The translations under genes and the position numbers were made by a program. Below the pieces are notes generated by a model, which made no database searches, was not told the DNA's origin, and saw only the letters and a program-made list of their open reading frames with translations. A DNA stretch of 64,000 nt from Hyphomicrobiales bacterium. GTDB taxonomy: Bacteria; Pseudomonadota; Alphaproteobacteria; Rhizobiales; Xanthobacteraceae. The stretch's first letter is position 1. Every line of letters starts with the position of its first letter. Below, piece by piece: positions 1-8,618 of this stretch. Location: assembly GCA_016185205.1 (NCBI GenBank), contig JACPOA010000031.1, positions 238,393 to 302,392 on the forward strand, in the 5' to 3' direction.

Positions 1-434
1 CCTTGCGTCAGCTCGACCCAGTTCAGCGCGACGAGTCGCACGACCTCGGCGAAGCTGATCGAGACGATCACGAAATAGGCCCCACGCACCCGGAACGATA
101 GTTTGCCGATGGCATAGCCGGTGAGCCCCGCGACCACGATGGCGCACAGCATCGCGAACCAGACCGGCTTCGGTGCGAGGCCGACGGTGAAATCCGGCAG
201 CAGATGCACCTCGAAGCCGAGCGAAACGAGCGCACTCGTGTAGGCACCGATACCGAAGAACGCGACATGCCCGAGCGAGAGCTGGCCCGTGAAGCCGAGC
301 AGCAGGTTGAGGCTCATGGCCGCGATAATGAATATCCCGGTCGTGATCATCACATGCAGCACGTAGAAATCGTTCAGCCAGAGCGGGACTGACGTTAGCA
401 GCGCCACGAATAACCAGGGGAGGAAACGACTCAC
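1..434 (-). CDS. livM: Branched-chain amino acid-type ABC transporter permease LivM (3' end outside window)
   Basis: This is the N-terminal 144 codons of an inner-membrane permease of the LivM family, the second permease of a branched-chain amino acid/amide/aromatic acid importer. Hydrophobic segments start at once after a short basic N-terminus, and the family-typical stretch GFTGQLSLGHVAFFGIGAY is seen around residues 40-58. The start is a GTG at 434 that overlaps the TGA stop of livH (GTGA), so translation is coupled. The ATPase genes livG and livF would be expected beyond the left edge but cannot be seen. Substrate cannot be read from the sequence. It belongs to the operon that starts with livK and carries operator site 1. 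Confidence 0.9.
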   Translation of the reverse strand, partial: MSRFLPWLFVALLTSVPLWLNDFYVLHVMITTGIFIIAAMSLNLLLGFTGQLSLGHVAFFGIGAYTSALVSLGFEVHLLPDFTVGLAPKPVWFAMLCAIVVAGLTGYAIGKLSFRVRGAYFVIVSISFAEVVRLVALNWVELTQ

Positions 435-1303
435 CCGATCCGTTCCTTCTGCGCGAAAAGACCGGTCGGCCGCACCAGCAGGATCAGGATGATGAGCAGG
501 AATCCCATGGCATCACGGTAGCCCGAGGAGATGTAGCCGGCGCCTATCTCTTCCACAAATGCGAGGATGAAGCCGCCCAAAGTGGCCCCGGTGATGTTAC
601 CGAGACCGCCGAGGATGACGATCGCGAAAGCCTTCGAGGCTGCGAGATCGCCCATCGTCGGCGCGACGACGAATACGGGGCCGAGCAGCGCGCCGGCCGC
701 GGCCGCGAGGCTGGAACCCAGCGCGAACGTTGCGGTGTGGATGCGGTCGATCCGGATGCCCATGAGCGCAGCCGTATCCCGATCCTGGAATGTCGCGCGC
801 ATCGCCTTGCCCAGCCGCGTGCGGTTGACGAGATAGTAGGTCGCGCCGATCAGCAGAAGCGCAATCGCGAACACGTAGACCCGGTTCCAGGAGACCGATA
901 AGGGGCCGAGCACAAACGGTTCGGCGGGAAACGGGTTGGCGATCGAGTGCGCCACGCCTGACCACACGAATTGCTCGGTGTTCTGCATCGCGATCCAGGC
1001 GCCGATCATCACCAGCATTGTGGTGTCGATGTCGGCGCCGCGCAGGCGGCTGAGCAGCAGCAGCTCGATGGCGCCACCAAGCGCCGCCCCGAGCACCATC
1101 GCCAGCACGAGGGCTAGGAAAAAATTGACGCCTAGCAACATCACCAGCGCGTACATACAGTAGGCGCCAAAGGCATAGAGTTCGCCATGGGTGAAATTGA
1201 CCAGGCGCATGATGCCGAAGATCAGCGTCAGCCCTATCCCCAGGAGCGCATAGGTGCCGCCGAGGATCGTTGCATTCAGAAGATGCTGTACCAGCTGGTC
1301 CAA
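431..1303 (-). CDS. livH: Branched-chain amino acid-type ABC transporter permease LivH
   Basis: This is the first inner-membrane permease of the LivKHMGF-type importer, about 290 residues, the usual size. The N-terminus QHLLNATILGGTYALLGIGL and the motif LVNFTHGELYAFGAY are diagnostic for LivH, and several hydrophobic segments run through the protein. I chose the TTG at 1303 because GGAG lies nine bases upstream and because homologues begin near DQLVQHLLNA. A GTG at 1330 would add nine residues but has no ribosome binding site and sits next to a stable hairpin. The gene ends in a GTGA overlap with livM. It is separated from livK by a hairpin, which suggests lower expression than the binding protein. 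Confidence 0.9.
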   Translation of the reverse strand: MDQLVQHLLNATILGGTYALLGIGLTLIFGIMRLVNFTHGELYAFGAYCMYALVMLLGVNFFLALVLAMVLGAALGGAIELLLLSRLRGADIDTTMLVMIGAWIAMQNTEQFVWSGVAHSIANPFPAEPFVLGPLSVSWNRVYVFAIALLLIGATYYLVNRTRLGKAMRATFQDRDTAALMGIRIDRIHTATFALGSSLAAAAGALLGPVFVVAPTMGDLAASKAFAIVILGGLGNITGATLGGFILAFVEEIGAGYISSGYRDAMGFLLIILILLVRPTGLFAQKERIG

Positions 1304-1335
1304 GTCTTCGCGCTCCAAGCAAAGCGTCACAAGTG

Positions 1336-1373
1336 CGAGGGCACGAGCGCCAGGGCGGCGGCTCGTGCCCTCG
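1336..1373 (-). terminator. Perfect 13-bp hairpin between livK and livH
   Basis: CGAGGGCACGAGC and its exact complement GCTCGTGCCCTCG are separated by a 12-base loop, between the livK stop (1385) and the livH start (1303). No long T-run follows. It is best read as a partial terminator or 3' mRNA stabiliser that raises livK expression over the permease genes, as is known for other ABC importer operons. The function is inferred from position and structure only. Confidence 0.6.
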
Positions 1374-1384
1374 TGTCATTTTGA

Positions 1385-2542
1385 TCAGAAAGAGGTCTTC
1401 CCCACTTTGCCGTTGGCGATCGTCACCAAATAGACGGTGGGCACGTTCTGTCCGCTCTCCTTGCCGGCCGGTCCCTGTTTGGTGAAGGCGATGTCGCCGT
1501 AGACCCCCTTCACCTTGACGCCCCAAAGCGCAGCGCGGATGGCCTCAGGTTCCGGCTTGCCGGCCGCCTTGATGGCGGCGACGGCAACGAAGACGCCGTC
1601 ATAACCGCGATAACCCTCGGTCAGCCCCCCGACGTTGTGACCGCGCTTCTTCCACTCGTCCATGTAGCGCTTGGCGACGTCCGGGTTCTTGGTCACTTCG
1701 GGGAACCAAGGCGGGAAGAAGGTGGTGTGGAACGAGCCGTTAGCCGCATCGCCCGCTTGTTCGATCAACTGATCGGGTGAGTTCGAGCCGCCGCAGGAGA
1801 CGACCCGGACCTTGAGCTGCTGTTCCTTGGCCTGCTTCAGGATCAGCGTGAGCTGCTCGACTGCGGTGGTCACAAACAAGGTATCGCCGCCCGAGGCCTT
1901 GATTTTGGCGAGCTGCGCGGAGAAGTCGGTCGCTTTCGGATCCATCGTCTCCATGATCCCGACTTGCACGCCATTGGCTTTCAGCATCTTCGAGAACTCG
2001 GCGCCCGAGCCGATACCGAAGTCGTTGTTGGTGTAGAGGAAGTCCGCCTTCTTGATGCCCATCTTGGCGACCAGCGACTGGAAGGCCTTCGCTTCCATTT
2101 CGGAGGTCGGGCTGATGCGGAAGATATAGGGGTTGCCCGAGGTGGTGATCTTGCCCGAGGAGGAGGTCTCGACCACCATCGGCACGCGGTACTCTTCGAG
2201 CTTGGGCATCACCGCCAGCGTCAGCGTCGAACTCCACGCGCCGACGAGGACAGGTACCTTGTCTTTCTGGATGAGCTTCTCGACGGTGCTGACCGCTTCC
2301 GTCGGATTGGACTTGTTGTCTTCGATGATGAGCTGGATCTTCTTGCCCAGCACGCCGCCGGCCTTGTTGATCTCGTCTTCGGCGATTTTCGCGCCCTGCG
2401 CCACGTAGTTGCCCGACGCCGCGAACGCGCCGGTCAGCGGCTGCGTGACGCCGATTTTGATCGTCTCCTGCGCATACGCGCCCGAGACGCCGCCGCCGGC
2501 CATTATGGCCGCCGCCGTCATCAGCAATGCGAGCTTCCTCAT
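1385..2542 (-). CDS. livK: Periplasmic substrate-binding protein of the Liv-type ABC importer
   Basis: This is a type I periplasmic binding protein of 385 residues, the normal length for LivK-like receptors. A Sec signal peptide covers about residues 1-27 (MRKLALLMTAAAIMAGGG, cleavage after AYA). The mature protein begins QETIKIGVTQPLTGAFAASG, the typical opening of the ligand-binding family, and the fold continues through residues near DNKSNPTEA and GYRGYDGVFVAVAAI. I chose the ATG at 2542 because AGGGAG lies just upstream and the signal peptide begins there. An in-frame extension to 2785 exists but has neither feature. This receptor probably decides the substrate of the island pathway. Its promoter region holds operator site 1. 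Confidence 0.9.
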   Translation of the reverse strand: MRKLALLMTAAAIMAGGGVSGAYAQETIKIGVTQPLTGAFAASGNYVAQGAKIAEDEINKAGGVLGKKIQLIIEDNKSNPTEAVSTVEKLIQKDKVPVLVGAWSSTLTLAVMPKLEEYRVPMVVETSSSGKITTSGNPYIFRISPTSEMEAKAFQSLVAKMGIKKADFLYTNNDFGIGSGAEFSKMLKANGVQVGIMETMDPKATDFSAQLAKIKASGGDTLFVTTAVEQLTLILKQAKEQQLKVRVVSCGGSNSPDQLIEQAGDAANGSFHTTFFPPWFPEVTKNPDVAKRYMDEWKKRGHNVGGLTEGYRGYDGVFVAVAAIKAAGKPEPEAIRAALWGVKVKGVYGDIAFTKQGPAGKESGQNVPTVYLVTIANGKVGKTSF

Positions 2543-2924
2543 GTCGACTCCCTCTGATATGCGTCGACCTCGGTCGACGACCTGTTGCACCCTTGAAAAC
2601 CACTCGGCCAAACCGGATCGAGCGGGACGCAGAGACGATTGCTTATTGTAGCCAGCCGATTGGGGATTGAGAGCCACGGTCGCCGCTTTGGCGCAAGGCA
2701 ATTCGTAACTGTTCGGCAGAGTGCGGCGCCGACGGTCCGACTGTGTCTCAGATGCGGCCTGCACGGGCACCCTCCAATCTCGCACGCTAAGTCATCCTAT
2801 TTTTAGAATGATAGTAATGGTTCAAAAATCAGGCAAGCTCAAACTTTGACCAATGACGATATAAAAAAGTGCCGAAATAGCCGGCAGGCATATCGGCTAG
2901 GTCGTTGGATGGAAGGGCGGCCAT
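2543..2924. other. Gene-free promoter region between sdaA and livK
   Basis: No convincing gene is seen here. The segment nearest livK is GC-rich, while 2785-2880 is AT-rich and contains operator site 1. Because livK and sdaA both point left, this is the livK promoter region and also the 3' flank of sdaA. Confidence 0.6.
2791..2814 (-). promoter_or_regulatory. Operator site 1 of the GntR-type regulon (livKHM operon)
   Basis: The site reads ATCCTATTTTTAGAATGATAG over its main part, with the core CTA-N3-TTAG at 2797-2806. It aligns with site 4 at 18 of 23 positions and shares GTCAT and ATAG flanks with site 2. It lies about 250 bases upstream of the livK start. The shared sequence is seen directly; binding by the adjacent GntR protein is inferred. 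Confidence 0.6.
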
Positions 2925-4295
2925 TCAGCACTCAGGAACGTTGACGGCAAGACCGCCGCGCGAGGTCTCCTTGTATTTCGACTGCATGTCGGCGCCGGTT
3001 TGTCGCATCGTTTCAATTACTTGATCGAGCGAGACGCGATGGGTCCCATCGCCGCGCAGCGCCAGCCATGCGGCATTGATCGCCTTCACCGCGCCAAATG
3101 CATTTCGCTCGATGCACGGTATTTGCACGAAGCCGCCGATCGGATCGCAGGTCATACCAAGATGATGCTCGATGCCGATCTCGGCGGCATTTTCGATTTG
3201 CCGGTTGCTGCCGCCGAGTGCTGCAGTTAATCCGGCCGCTGCCATCGAGCACGCGGTCCCGACTTCTCCCTGACACCCGACCTCCGCGCCGGAGATCGAC
3301 GCATTCATTTTGCACAGCGATCCGATCGCTGCCGCCGTGAGAAGGAACGTCCGCTCGCCCTGCTGGGGGTCGCCCGGGCAATGATCGCGGTAATATTTGA
3401 GGACGGCCGGGATCACGCCAGCGGCACCATTGGTCGGCGCAGTCACGACGCGTCCGCCGGCTGCGTTCTCTTCATTGACCGCGATGGTATGGATATTCAC
3501 ACTTTCCATCGCCTCGTGCGGCCGTTGAAAATTGCGCTGATCGGCGCTGTTCAAACGCTCGTGTAGCGAACGTGCCCGTCGCTGGACATTGAGGCCGCCG
3601 GGCAATTGGCCGGTCGCCCGGATGCCACGTTCGATGCAATCGAACATGACGGCCGCAATGCGGTCGATGCTTGCAAGCACCGTGGTTTCCGGCCGCAACG
3701 CTTTCTCGTTCGCGAGGACGAGATCGGCGATCGCGATGGAATTGGCGTGGCAAAGCGAAAGGAGCTCTTCGGCGCTGCGGTAATTGAACGGAAATGCGAC
3801 CTGGGACGCCTGCGCCGCGGTGTCCTCGCCTTCCCGGATGATGAAGCCGCCACCGACCGAATGCCAAGTCTCCTCCACCAAGGCGCGGCCATCGGCATCG
3901 AATGCCGCCAAGGTCAAAGTATTGGAGTGGCCCGGCAATATCCGTTCCAGGTCAAAAACGATATCGCGTTCTCGCCTGAACGGAATCGAATGGTCGCCCG
4001 TCAGCGGCAGCCGGCCGGTCGCACAAATATCGGCAAAACGCTTGTTGGCGTCATCCGGATCGATCGTCTCGGGCAGGCAACCGATAAGGCCGAGCGCAAT
4101 GGCCTTTTCGGTGGCATGCCCCTTTCCCGTCCACGCCAGCGAGCCGAAGAGCGTGACCTGAATGCGCACGATTCCGGCCGACCGCGGATGCTTCAGCACC
4201 GAGGCGCGAAAGCAACCCGCGGCTTTCATGGGGCCGGTGGTATGCGAAGACGAAGGACCGATGCCGATCTTGAAGAGATCGAAGACGCTGATCAT
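2925..4295 (-). CDS. sdaA: Iron-sulfur L-serine dehydratase (L-serine ammonia-lyase)
   Basis: The enzyme converts L-serine to pyruvate and ammonia in the cytoplasm using a labile [4Fe-4S] cluster. It is a single-chain form of 456 residues. The N-terminal signature [17 protein letters not shown] (about residues 11-27) and the C-terminal half with [20 protein letters not shown] and [19 protein letters not shown] carry the cluster cysteines. The last residue is a cysteine (VNVPEC), matching the C-terminal 'tail-in-mouth' cysteine known in this family. It is the last gene of the operon PLP enzyme - CoA-transferase - LLM oxidoreductase - sdaA, 24 bases after the LLM stop-to-start gap. This suggests that serine or a serine-like compound is an end product of the island pathway. 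No second copy is seen. Confidence 0.93.
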   Translation of the reverse strand: MISVFDLFKIGIGPSSSHTTGPMKAAGCFRASVLKHPRSAGIVRIQVTLFGSLAWTGKGHATEKAIALGLIGCLPETIDPDDANKRFADICATGRLPLTGDHSIPFRRERDIVFDLERILPGHSNTLTLAAFDADGRALVEETWHSVGGGFIIREGEDTAAQASQVAFPFNYRSAEELLSLCHANSIAIADLVLANEKALRPETTVLASIDRIAAVMFDCIERGIRATGQLPGGLNVQRRARSLHERLNSADQRNFQRPHEAMESVNIHTIAVNEENAAGGRVVTAPTNGAAGVIPAVLKYYRDHCPGDPQQGERTFLLTAAAIGSLCKMNASISGAEVGCQGEVGTACSMAAAGLTAALGGSNRQIENAAEIGIEHHLGMTCDPIGGFVQIPCIERNAFGAVKAINAAWLALRGDGTHRVSLDQVIETMRQTGADMQSKYKETSRGGLAVNVPEC

Positions 4296-4319
4296 CGGTT
4301 CTCCACCGAATTATCCACC

Positions 4320-5273
4320 CTAGCTCTTCAGCCGAGGAATGATCTCGCGTGCGATGATCTCGATCTGCTCCATCTCGTACCGGTAAGGCACAAAGATCAG
4401 CTTTTGCACGCCGACCGCGAGGTGCGCCTTCAATTGCTCGACGCATTCGTCGACCGTGCCGAGGATCGCGCTGTCCTTGGTCGAGTCGCTCCAGGAAGCG
4501 AAATCCCATTCCTTGCCGAGCCATTCCATCATGCCGCTCTCGACCTCCGCTCGCGACTTCCCGATGCGAATCGGAAGCTGCGAAGCATTGAGCAGCGAGT
4601 CGGGATCTTTGCCGCCTTCCTTGGCGAAATCGCGAATCTTGGCCCACGACTTGGCGAAGCTGTCGGCCCGATAGAAATACGTCAGCCATCCGTCGCCGTC
4701 GACCGCGGCGCGCTTTAGGACGCGGTCGACATAGCCGCCGATCAGGATCGGCGGTCGCGGCTTCTGCACCGGCTTCGGATACATGACGCCCGCCGGGATC
4801 TTGTGGAACATGTATTCGCCGCGGACCGTCTCCTCGGTCCAGAACCGCGTCAAGATCTCGAGGTTCTCGTCCATGATCTTGCCGCGCTTTTCGAACGGCA
4901 CGCCGACGGCGTCGAATTCGCGCCGGTACCAGCCTGAGGCCATGCCCATCAGCAGGCGACCGTTCGACAGCAGATCCATGCTGGCCAATTGCTTGGCGAG
5001 AATCACCGGATTGCGCATCGGCAGCACAAGGATGCCAGTGCCGAGCTTGATCTTATTGGTGCGCGCGGCGATGGCGGTGAGCAGCGTGAGCGATTCGATG
5101 ATGGGGAAGTTCGGCTCCACGCCGAGCAGAATGTGATCCCAAACCCACAGCGAGTCAAAGCCGAGCTGCTCCATCTTCACGCCGTATTCGACCAGGGCCC
5201 GCGCGTCCGGCATTTCCGGATACGCCGTGAAATTGCGTGCCGCGATGCCGAACGTTCCGCTCAACGACTTCAT
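4320..5273 (-). CDS. Luciferase-like (LLM) oxidoreductase, probably F420-dependent
   Basis: This is a 317-residue TIM-barrel protein of the bacterial luciferase-like superfamily. Recognisable parts are GFDSLWVWDHILLG (about residues 38-51), the strand KIKLGTGILVLPMRNPVILA (about 74-93), the loop GRLLMGMASGWYRREFDAVG (about 105-124) and PPILIGGY (about 172-179). Members of this family use either FMN or F420; the presence of a full F420 biosynthesis operon and npdG in the same regulon makes F420 the likely cofactor, but this is inference. The enzyme would reduce (or oxidise) the pathway substrate in the cytoplasm. It sits between the CoA-transferase and sdaA, co-directional, with short gaps (33 and 24 bases). 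The substrate cannot be predicted. Confidence 0.85.
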   Translation of the reverse strand: MKSLSGTFGIAARNFTAYPEMPDARALVEYGVKMEQLGFDSLWVWDHILLGVEPNFPIIESLTLLTAIAARTNKIKLGTGILVLPMRNPVILAKQLASMDLLSNGRLLMGMASGWYRREFDAVGVPFEKRGKIMDENLEILTRFWTEETVRGEYMFHKIPAGVMYPKPVQKPRPPILIGGYVDRVLKRAAVDGDGWLTYFYRADSFAKSWAKIRDFAKEGGKDPDSLLNASQLPIRIGKSRAEVESGMMEWLGKEWDFASWSDSTKDSAILGTVDECVEQLKAHLAVGVQKLIFVPYRYEMEQIEIIAREIIPRLKS

Positions 5274-5306
5274 GTTGAATTTCTCCCCGATGATTCTGCT
5301 GCGTCG

Positions 5307-6077
5307 CTACGCGATAAAGAGCCGCTCTGGATCGAGCGTGCGGAGCAAGGACAATTCATGTTCGGTTGGCGGCTCGGTCACGCCGGTGTCGTGCGTGAAT
5401 TCGAGCTTGAATCCGGTATTGTCCTGCACCTGTTCGCGGGTGACGCCCGGATTGAGCGCGAGCGGCTTCATCCGCCGCGTCTCCTCGTCGAAGCCGAACA
5501 CCGCAAGATCGGTCACAACGCGAAACATGCCGCCGGCCGGCAGCCCGCTTTCGCGGCGCGTATCGCGGCCGCGCAGCCAGCCGGGGCTGGTGATGAAATC
5601 GACCTGCTCCACAAACCGCCGCTTTTCGTGCTGCATCGCCACGATCATGTTCGTGAGACTGGAGATGTCGTTGCCGCCGCCGGTGCCCGGCAGCCGCGTC
5701 GTCGGCTTCTTCGGGTCGCCGATGAACGAGCTGTTGAGATTGCCGTATTGATCAATCTGCGCCCCACCCATGAAGCCGACATCGATGTAGCCGCGCTGCA
5801 GCAGCAGCAAGACGTCGGCGCTGCTGAGCACCATATTGGCCCGCTGGGTGCAGCGCTGGTCGTTGGTCGAGGGCGGCAGCTTTCCGGGCTCGATGAGCGC
5901 GCCGATGACGCCGCCTTCGAACAGGATCGTCAGACCGGGACAGTGCAGGCGCTGCGCCAGCGTCGCCGCGAGCAGCGGAATGCCGACGCCGGCGAACACC
6001 ACCTGCCCGTCCTTGAGTTGACGCGCGCTCAGAATGGCGAGCAGCTCGCGCGCCGTATAGGCTGACTTAAGTGTCAT
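5307..6077 (-). CDS. CoA-transferase, beta subunit (glutaconate CoA-transferase type)
   Basis: This is the smaller subunit (256 residues) of a type I CoA-transferase that moves CoA between carboxylic acids. The segment GLTILFEGGVIGA places a glutamate at residue 53, the position of the catalytic glutamate (ExG motif) known from the GctB family. VGFMGGAQIDQYGNLNSS (about 99-116) is also typical. The gene overlaps the end of the alpha subunit gene by 11 bases, so the two are made together. Context suggests that it activates an organic acid intermediate of the island pathway for further breakdown. The actual acid is unknown. Confidence 0.88.
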   Translation of the reverse strand: MTLKSAYTARELLAILSARQLKDGQVVFAGVGIPLLAATLAQRLHCPGLTILFEGGVIGALIEPGKLPPSTNDQRCTQRANMVLSSADVLLLLQRGYIDVGFMGGAQIDQYGNLNSSFIGDPKKPTTRLPGTGGGNDISSLTNMIVAMQHEKRRFVEQVDFITSPGWLRGRDTRRESGLPAGGMFRVVTDLAVFGFDEETRRMKPLALNPGVTREQVQDNTGFKLEFTHDTGVTEPPTEHELSLLRTLDPERLFIA

Positions 6078-7026
6078 AGATCGATTTTCCCGCGCGTGCG
6101 GCCACGAGCAGATCGTCGAGCCCGATGAGGTCGAGGAACTCGGTCCACGACTTCGGGCCGTATACGAACCGCTCCAGATATTCCTGCATGCCTTTGACAG
6201 GATCCTTGTTCACCAAATCGACGTAGTACTGCATGTGCCGCATCATCGGCTCATAGACGCCGTAACATTCGTGCGGCGCGCAGCCGAACGGAAGCTCGAC
6301 AACCGCGTCGACGGTGAAGAATGGAATCTTGGTCTGGTCCGGCGCACGCCGAATCTGATCATTGGTAATGATACGTTCGGTGGTCAAAATGACCTTGTTG
6401 GCGGCCATCGCCAGGTCCATATCCATAAACTGCAGGCCATCGATCTGCGCGTTGCCGTAAGGATCGCACCGCTGCACGTGGATCAGGGCCACATCGGGAT
6501 TGAGCGCGGGAACCAGCAGGAGCTTTTCGCCGGTAAACGGACAGTCCATTTCCTTGGCTTCGGGCCGCAGCTGCAAAACGTCGGAACCGAGCATTGAGCG
6601 TATCGGCATGAATGGGATGCCCATGGCGCCGGCACGAAAACGCATGCCGAGTGCCATATGACTCCATTCGTCATAGCGCGCCTTGCCGGTCTCGGCATAG
6701 TGACGCATCACCTTGGAGACGCCCCACAGAATTCCCTGGCTGAACCAGCTGGTCGTTATCCGCTCGCACGCGCCCGAGCCGAACAGCAGATCGCCGTCGC
6801 TGGATACGATGCAGCGGGACACCGATAGCTTTTTCCGCTTGGCGCGAATGAGCGCCCAGATCAACCCCATCGGCGTGCGCGACATGGTGCTGCCGCCGAC
6901 ACCGACGGAATCTCCATCGTGCACGAAGGATGCCGCCTCCTCGAGCGAAACAACCTTTTCGCGCAAACTCCGATCGCGCTGCGCGATATCCTTTCGCAGC
7001 TTGCTGTAGGGAATGACCTCGCTCAT
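6067..7026 (-). CDS. CoA-transferase, alpha subunit (glutaconate CoA-transferase type)
   Basis: This is the larger subunit (319 residues) of the same CoA-transferase. The glycine-rich CoA-binding loop DSVGVGGSTMSRTP is near residues 39-52, and the family segment VALIHVQRCDPYGNAQIDG is near 178-196. The ATG start at 7026 overlaps the TGA of the upstream PLP enzyme gene (ATGA), showing tight coupling. The stop lies inside the beta subunit gene. The length and domain content are normal for the family. The transferred acid is not predictable from sequence. Confidence 0.88.
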   Translation of the reverse strand: MSEVIPYSKLRKDIAQRDRSLREKVVSLEEAASFVHDGDSVGVGGSTMSRTPMGLIWALIRAKRKKLSVSRCIVSSDGDLLFGSGACERITTSWFSQGILWGVSKVMRHYAETGKARYDEWSHMALGMRFRAGAMGIPFMPIRSMLGSDVLQLRPEAKEMDCPFTGEKLLLVPALNPDVALIHVQRCDPYGNAQIDGLQFMDMDLAMAANKVILTTERIITNDQIRRAPDQTKIPFFTVDAVVELPFGCAPHECYGVYEPMMRHMQYYVDLVNKDPVKGMQEYLERFVYGPKSWTEFLDLIGLDDLLVAARAGKSIYDT

Positions 7027-8519
7027 GTCGCCTTCCTGTCGCCAACTTCAGCGTTGAATTCCTGTATGAGACGGTCCCATGCCGGAATGCTATCGACGAG
7101 AGAGTGCCAAAATTCCTGACTCTTGCGACGGTCGAAATCTTCGACCGAGATGCCCTGCTGCTCGACCCAAGTGTAATAACCGAGATTGAAAATGCGCTTA
7201 CGATCGATGTGACGAAGCTCCATCACGTGATCGTCGGCGATGCCCTCCAAATGGCGCGCGAAAATCTCGCCGGCATTTACGTCGTCGAACCCCTCAGGAT
7301 ACCGTCGCGCAAGATAGGTCTGCCGTTCGCTGCCATAGAGCGCGGCGCTATCGGTCGCCACGGTCATCACCACATCGTTGGGACCGTAATTGAGATGTTT
7401 GGCAAGCTTGATGGCAGCCACGATATTCGCCAGGCCCGAAATTCCGATATCGGTAAATTTCTGAATCAGCTCCGACTCGATCTTCCGTCGGCTGGCCATG
7501 TAATTGCGGCCGTGCTCGCTTCCGAACAGTAGATTCAACGCATCGCTCGCCGCATCCGAGACCCCAACTACGACGTCGGTATTCATGACGTTGTGGATGA
7601 GCGGGATATGCTTGTCGCCGATGCCCTGAATGTTGTGCTCGCCATAACCGTTGCAAAACATTGTCGGGCACTCGATCGCCTCCATGGCGGCGATCTTTGT
7701 ACCATAGAGTTTTTTGAGTCGATCGCCAGCGGCGATCGTGCCTGCCGATCCGGTCGCCGAGACAAATGCTGCAAGACGATAATCTTTATGATCCCATTTG
7801 AGATGGCCGAATACGCGTTCGAACGCATGCCCAGTGCAATGATAATGGATTAGATAATTGGCAAATTCTGAAAACTGATTGAGAATCACGTTCTGCTGGT
7901 CTCGCTTAAGCTCCGCGCATTTGTCGTAAATCTCCTTGACGTTGCTTTCCGTGCCGGGCGTGCGGATGATGTCCGCAGGATCGGCGACCCAATTCTGCAG
8001 CCAATCAAAGCGCTCGCGACTCATCCCGGCGGGAAGAACGGCAACGCCGCGACAGCCGAGAATGCGCGAGATTGCAACCCCGCCGCGGCAATAATTTCCG
8101 GTCGAGGGCCATACCGCCCGGTCATGCGAAGGGTCGAATTGACCCGTCACCAGCCGAGGCACCAGACAGGCGTAAGCCGCGAGCACCTTGTGCGCACCGA
8201 TCATTGGAAAGCGGCAACCGAGAAGGACCACGACCGGCGCCTTTACGCCGGTTAGTTCCGGCGGCAGCACCACGTAACCTGGGACATCGATTTGCGTCTT
8301 GCGGTCGGCACTGTTGAACCAGTGGACCCGCCAGAGATTGGCGGCATCCGCCGCGTCCGGGTCGACCCGCGAAAGGTCCGGCAATTTCTCAGGCTCGATC
8401 TCGCCGGGATCGGCAAGCTCGCTCCAAGTCGGGAGCGTGCCATGAACTTGGCGGAGACGGTCGACCGCAGCGCGCCGGCGGGTGCCATCGACAACATTCG
8501 GTTGAATGAAAAGACTCAT
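7023..8519 (-). CDS. Fold-type II pyridoxal-phosphate enzyme of unknown substrate
   Basis: This 498-residue protein resembles the beta subunit of tryptophan synthase/cysteine synthase-like PLP enzymes. The likely Schiff-base lysine is K111 in GAHKVLAAYACL. The phosphate-binding STGNYCRGG follows at about 139-147, and a second glycine-rich loop SATGSAGT lies near residue 255. Such enzymes catalyse beta-elimination, beta-replacement or deamination on serine-, cysteine- or diamino-acid-like substrates. It is longer than ordinary cysteine synthases (about 310), mostly by an N-terminal extension. It is the first gene of the operon that ends with serine dehydratase, and operator site 2 lies 72 bases upstream. 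I do not recognise a characterised orthologue. Confidence 0.82.
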   Translation of the reverse strand: MSLFIQPNVVDGTRRRAAVDRLRQVHGTLPTWSELADPGEIEPEKLPDLSRVDPDAADAANLWRVHWFNSADRKTQIDVPGYVVLPPELTGVKAPVVVLLGCRFPMIGAHKVLAAYACLVPRLVTGQFDPSHDRAVWPSTGNYCRGGVAISRILGCRGVAVLPAGMSRERFDWLQNWVADPADIIRTPGTESNVKEIYDKCAELKRDQQNVILNQFSEFANYLIHYHCTGHAFERVFGHLKWDHKDYRLAAFVSATGSAGTIAAGDRLKKLYGTKIAAMEAIECPTMFCNGYGEHNIQGIGDKHIPLIHNVMNTDVVVGVSDAASDALNLLFGSEHGRNYMASRRKIESELIQKFTDIGISGLANIVAAIKLAKHLNYGPNDVVMTVATDSAALYGSERQTYLARRYPEGFDDVNAGEIFARHLEGIADDHVMELRHIDRKRIFNLGYYTWVEQQGISVEDFDRRKSQEFWHSLVDSIPAWDRLIQEFNAEVGDRKAT

Positions 8520-8590
8520 CGCACGGGTTCCGTTTCATCCGTCCGCCACCTGCAGGAGACGCCCCCGGCATGTCGCGAAGCGATCATAAA

Positions 8591-8614
8591 GTCATACTAT
8601 GATTAGAACAATAG
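8591..8614 (-). promoter_or_regulatory. Operator site 2 of the GntR-type regulon (PLP enzyme operon)
   Basis: The site contains ATACTATGATTAGAACAATA with the core CTA-N3-TTAG at 8597-8606. It shares 14 of 18 bases with site 1 over the segment starting at CTAT, plus the same GTCAT left flank. It lies 72 bases upstream of the PLP enzyme start, just before the end of fbiC. The regulatory role is inferred from recurrence at four operon starts. Confidence 0.6.
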
Positions 8615-8618
8615 GCAT

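Noticed and set aside
2543..2785. N-terminal extension of LivK to 2785
   Set aside because: A signal peptide and a strong ribosome binding site are placed at the internal ATG 2542; the extension has neither.
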